Positions 63,941-64,000 of a stretch of DNA of 64,000 bases are shown in pieces. A program made the position numbers and the translations under genes. This stretch comes from Halodurantibacterium flavum (GTDB lineage Bacteria; Pseudomonadota; Alphaproteobacteria; Rhodobacterales; Rhodobacteraceae). A model generated the notes under the pieces. That model did no database searches. It was given only the letters and a program-made list of their open reading frames with translations, and had not been told where the DNA came from. The stretch spans positions 212,771-276,770 of the forward strand of contig NZ_JBHUGH010000012.1 in the NCBI RefSeq assembly GCF_042681825.1. The letters are read 5' to 3'. Each line of letters opens with the position of its first letter. Within the stretch, counting starts at the first letter, position 1.

Positions 63941-63952
63941 TGCTCTTTGACA
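63941..63952 (+). promoter_or_regulatory. boxA antitermination element of an rRNA leader
   Basis: TGCTCTTTGACA differs by one base from the canonical rrn boxA TGCTCTTTAACA. It is followed by AT-rich spacer and GAAGGGATATGCGGGCGG, which I recognise from Rhodobacterales rRNA leaders just before 16S rRNA. The 16S gene must start to the right of the window; none of it is visible here. Confidence 0.85.
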
Positions 63953-64000
63953 TTGTTGTTTTTTTTTGAAGGGATATGCGGGCGGTTTGGTCTGTTTTTC

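Overview
The window is GC-rich, densely coded DNA from an alphaproteobacterium, most likely Rhodobacterales (Rhodobacteraceae in the broad sense). Signs are the flgF-flgG-flgA-flgH order, ChpT of the CckA-ChpT-CtrA phosphorelay, an olsB-olsA ornithine-lipid pair, three TRAP transporters, obgE-proB-proA linkage, a Cox15-type heme A synthase, and an rRNA leader with boxA at the right edge. I found no phage, transposase, CRISPR array or tRNA, so it reads as ordinary chromosome with a strong accent on nutrient uptake and catabolism. Family names rest on motifs read from translated frames; no database search was possible.

Layout. 1-2624: end of a flagellar cluster (flgF partial, flgG, flgA, flgH, a FliL-like gene). 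2625-3081: a gap with 24 perfect copies of a 9-bp repeat. 3082-6579: a peptide-type ABC transporter of four overlapping genes with no binding protein. 6583-8888: ribbon-helix-helix protein, DJ-1/PfpI protein and a ROK repressor. 9081-14955: xylose uptake and catabolism (xylF-xylH-xylG-xylB-xylA), divergent from the repressor. 15190-19243: TRAP transporter plus a MetE-like zinc methyltransferase. 19304-28840: a divergent hydroxycinnamate-type regulon. Leftward it has crotonase, MarR, amidohydrolase and a TRAP transporter; rightward an aryl-CoA synthetase, SDR and acyl-CoA dehydrogenase. A palindrome lies between the two arms.

28901-44802: mostly housekeeping genes: EF-hand, HupE/UreJ, TrhO, pncA-pncB, obgE-proB-proA, chpT, a DUF3553 protein, olsB-olsA, a ThiE-like protein, TrmJ, ctaA, an M32 peptidase and adenine deaminase. 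44834-52594: a leftward cluster of DeoR regulator, TRAP transporter, glutamine-synthetase-like ligase, aldehyde dehydrogenase and iron alcohol dehydrogenase. It looks like a gamma-glutamylation route for an imported amine or amino alcohol. 52762-56424: aldo/keto reductase, an ATP-grasp ligase-like protein, an alpha/beta hydrolase and a DedA protein. 56611-60067: phnD-phnC-phnE-phnE behind a three-unit Pho-box-like element. 60167-61915: divergent efp and epmA. 61912-63745: a secreted protein and a nitronate monooxygenase. 63746-64000: promoter and boxA of an rRNA operon whose 16S gene begins beyond the window.

The best candidates for something not well described are three. They are the TRAP/glutamyl-ligase/ADH/ALDH cluster, the ATP-grasp/hydrolase/DedA module, and the TRAP system paired with a methionine-synthase-like protein. 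A repeated architectural theme is a GC-rich hairpin directly after the solute-binding-protein gene, seen in four of the five transporter operons that contain one.
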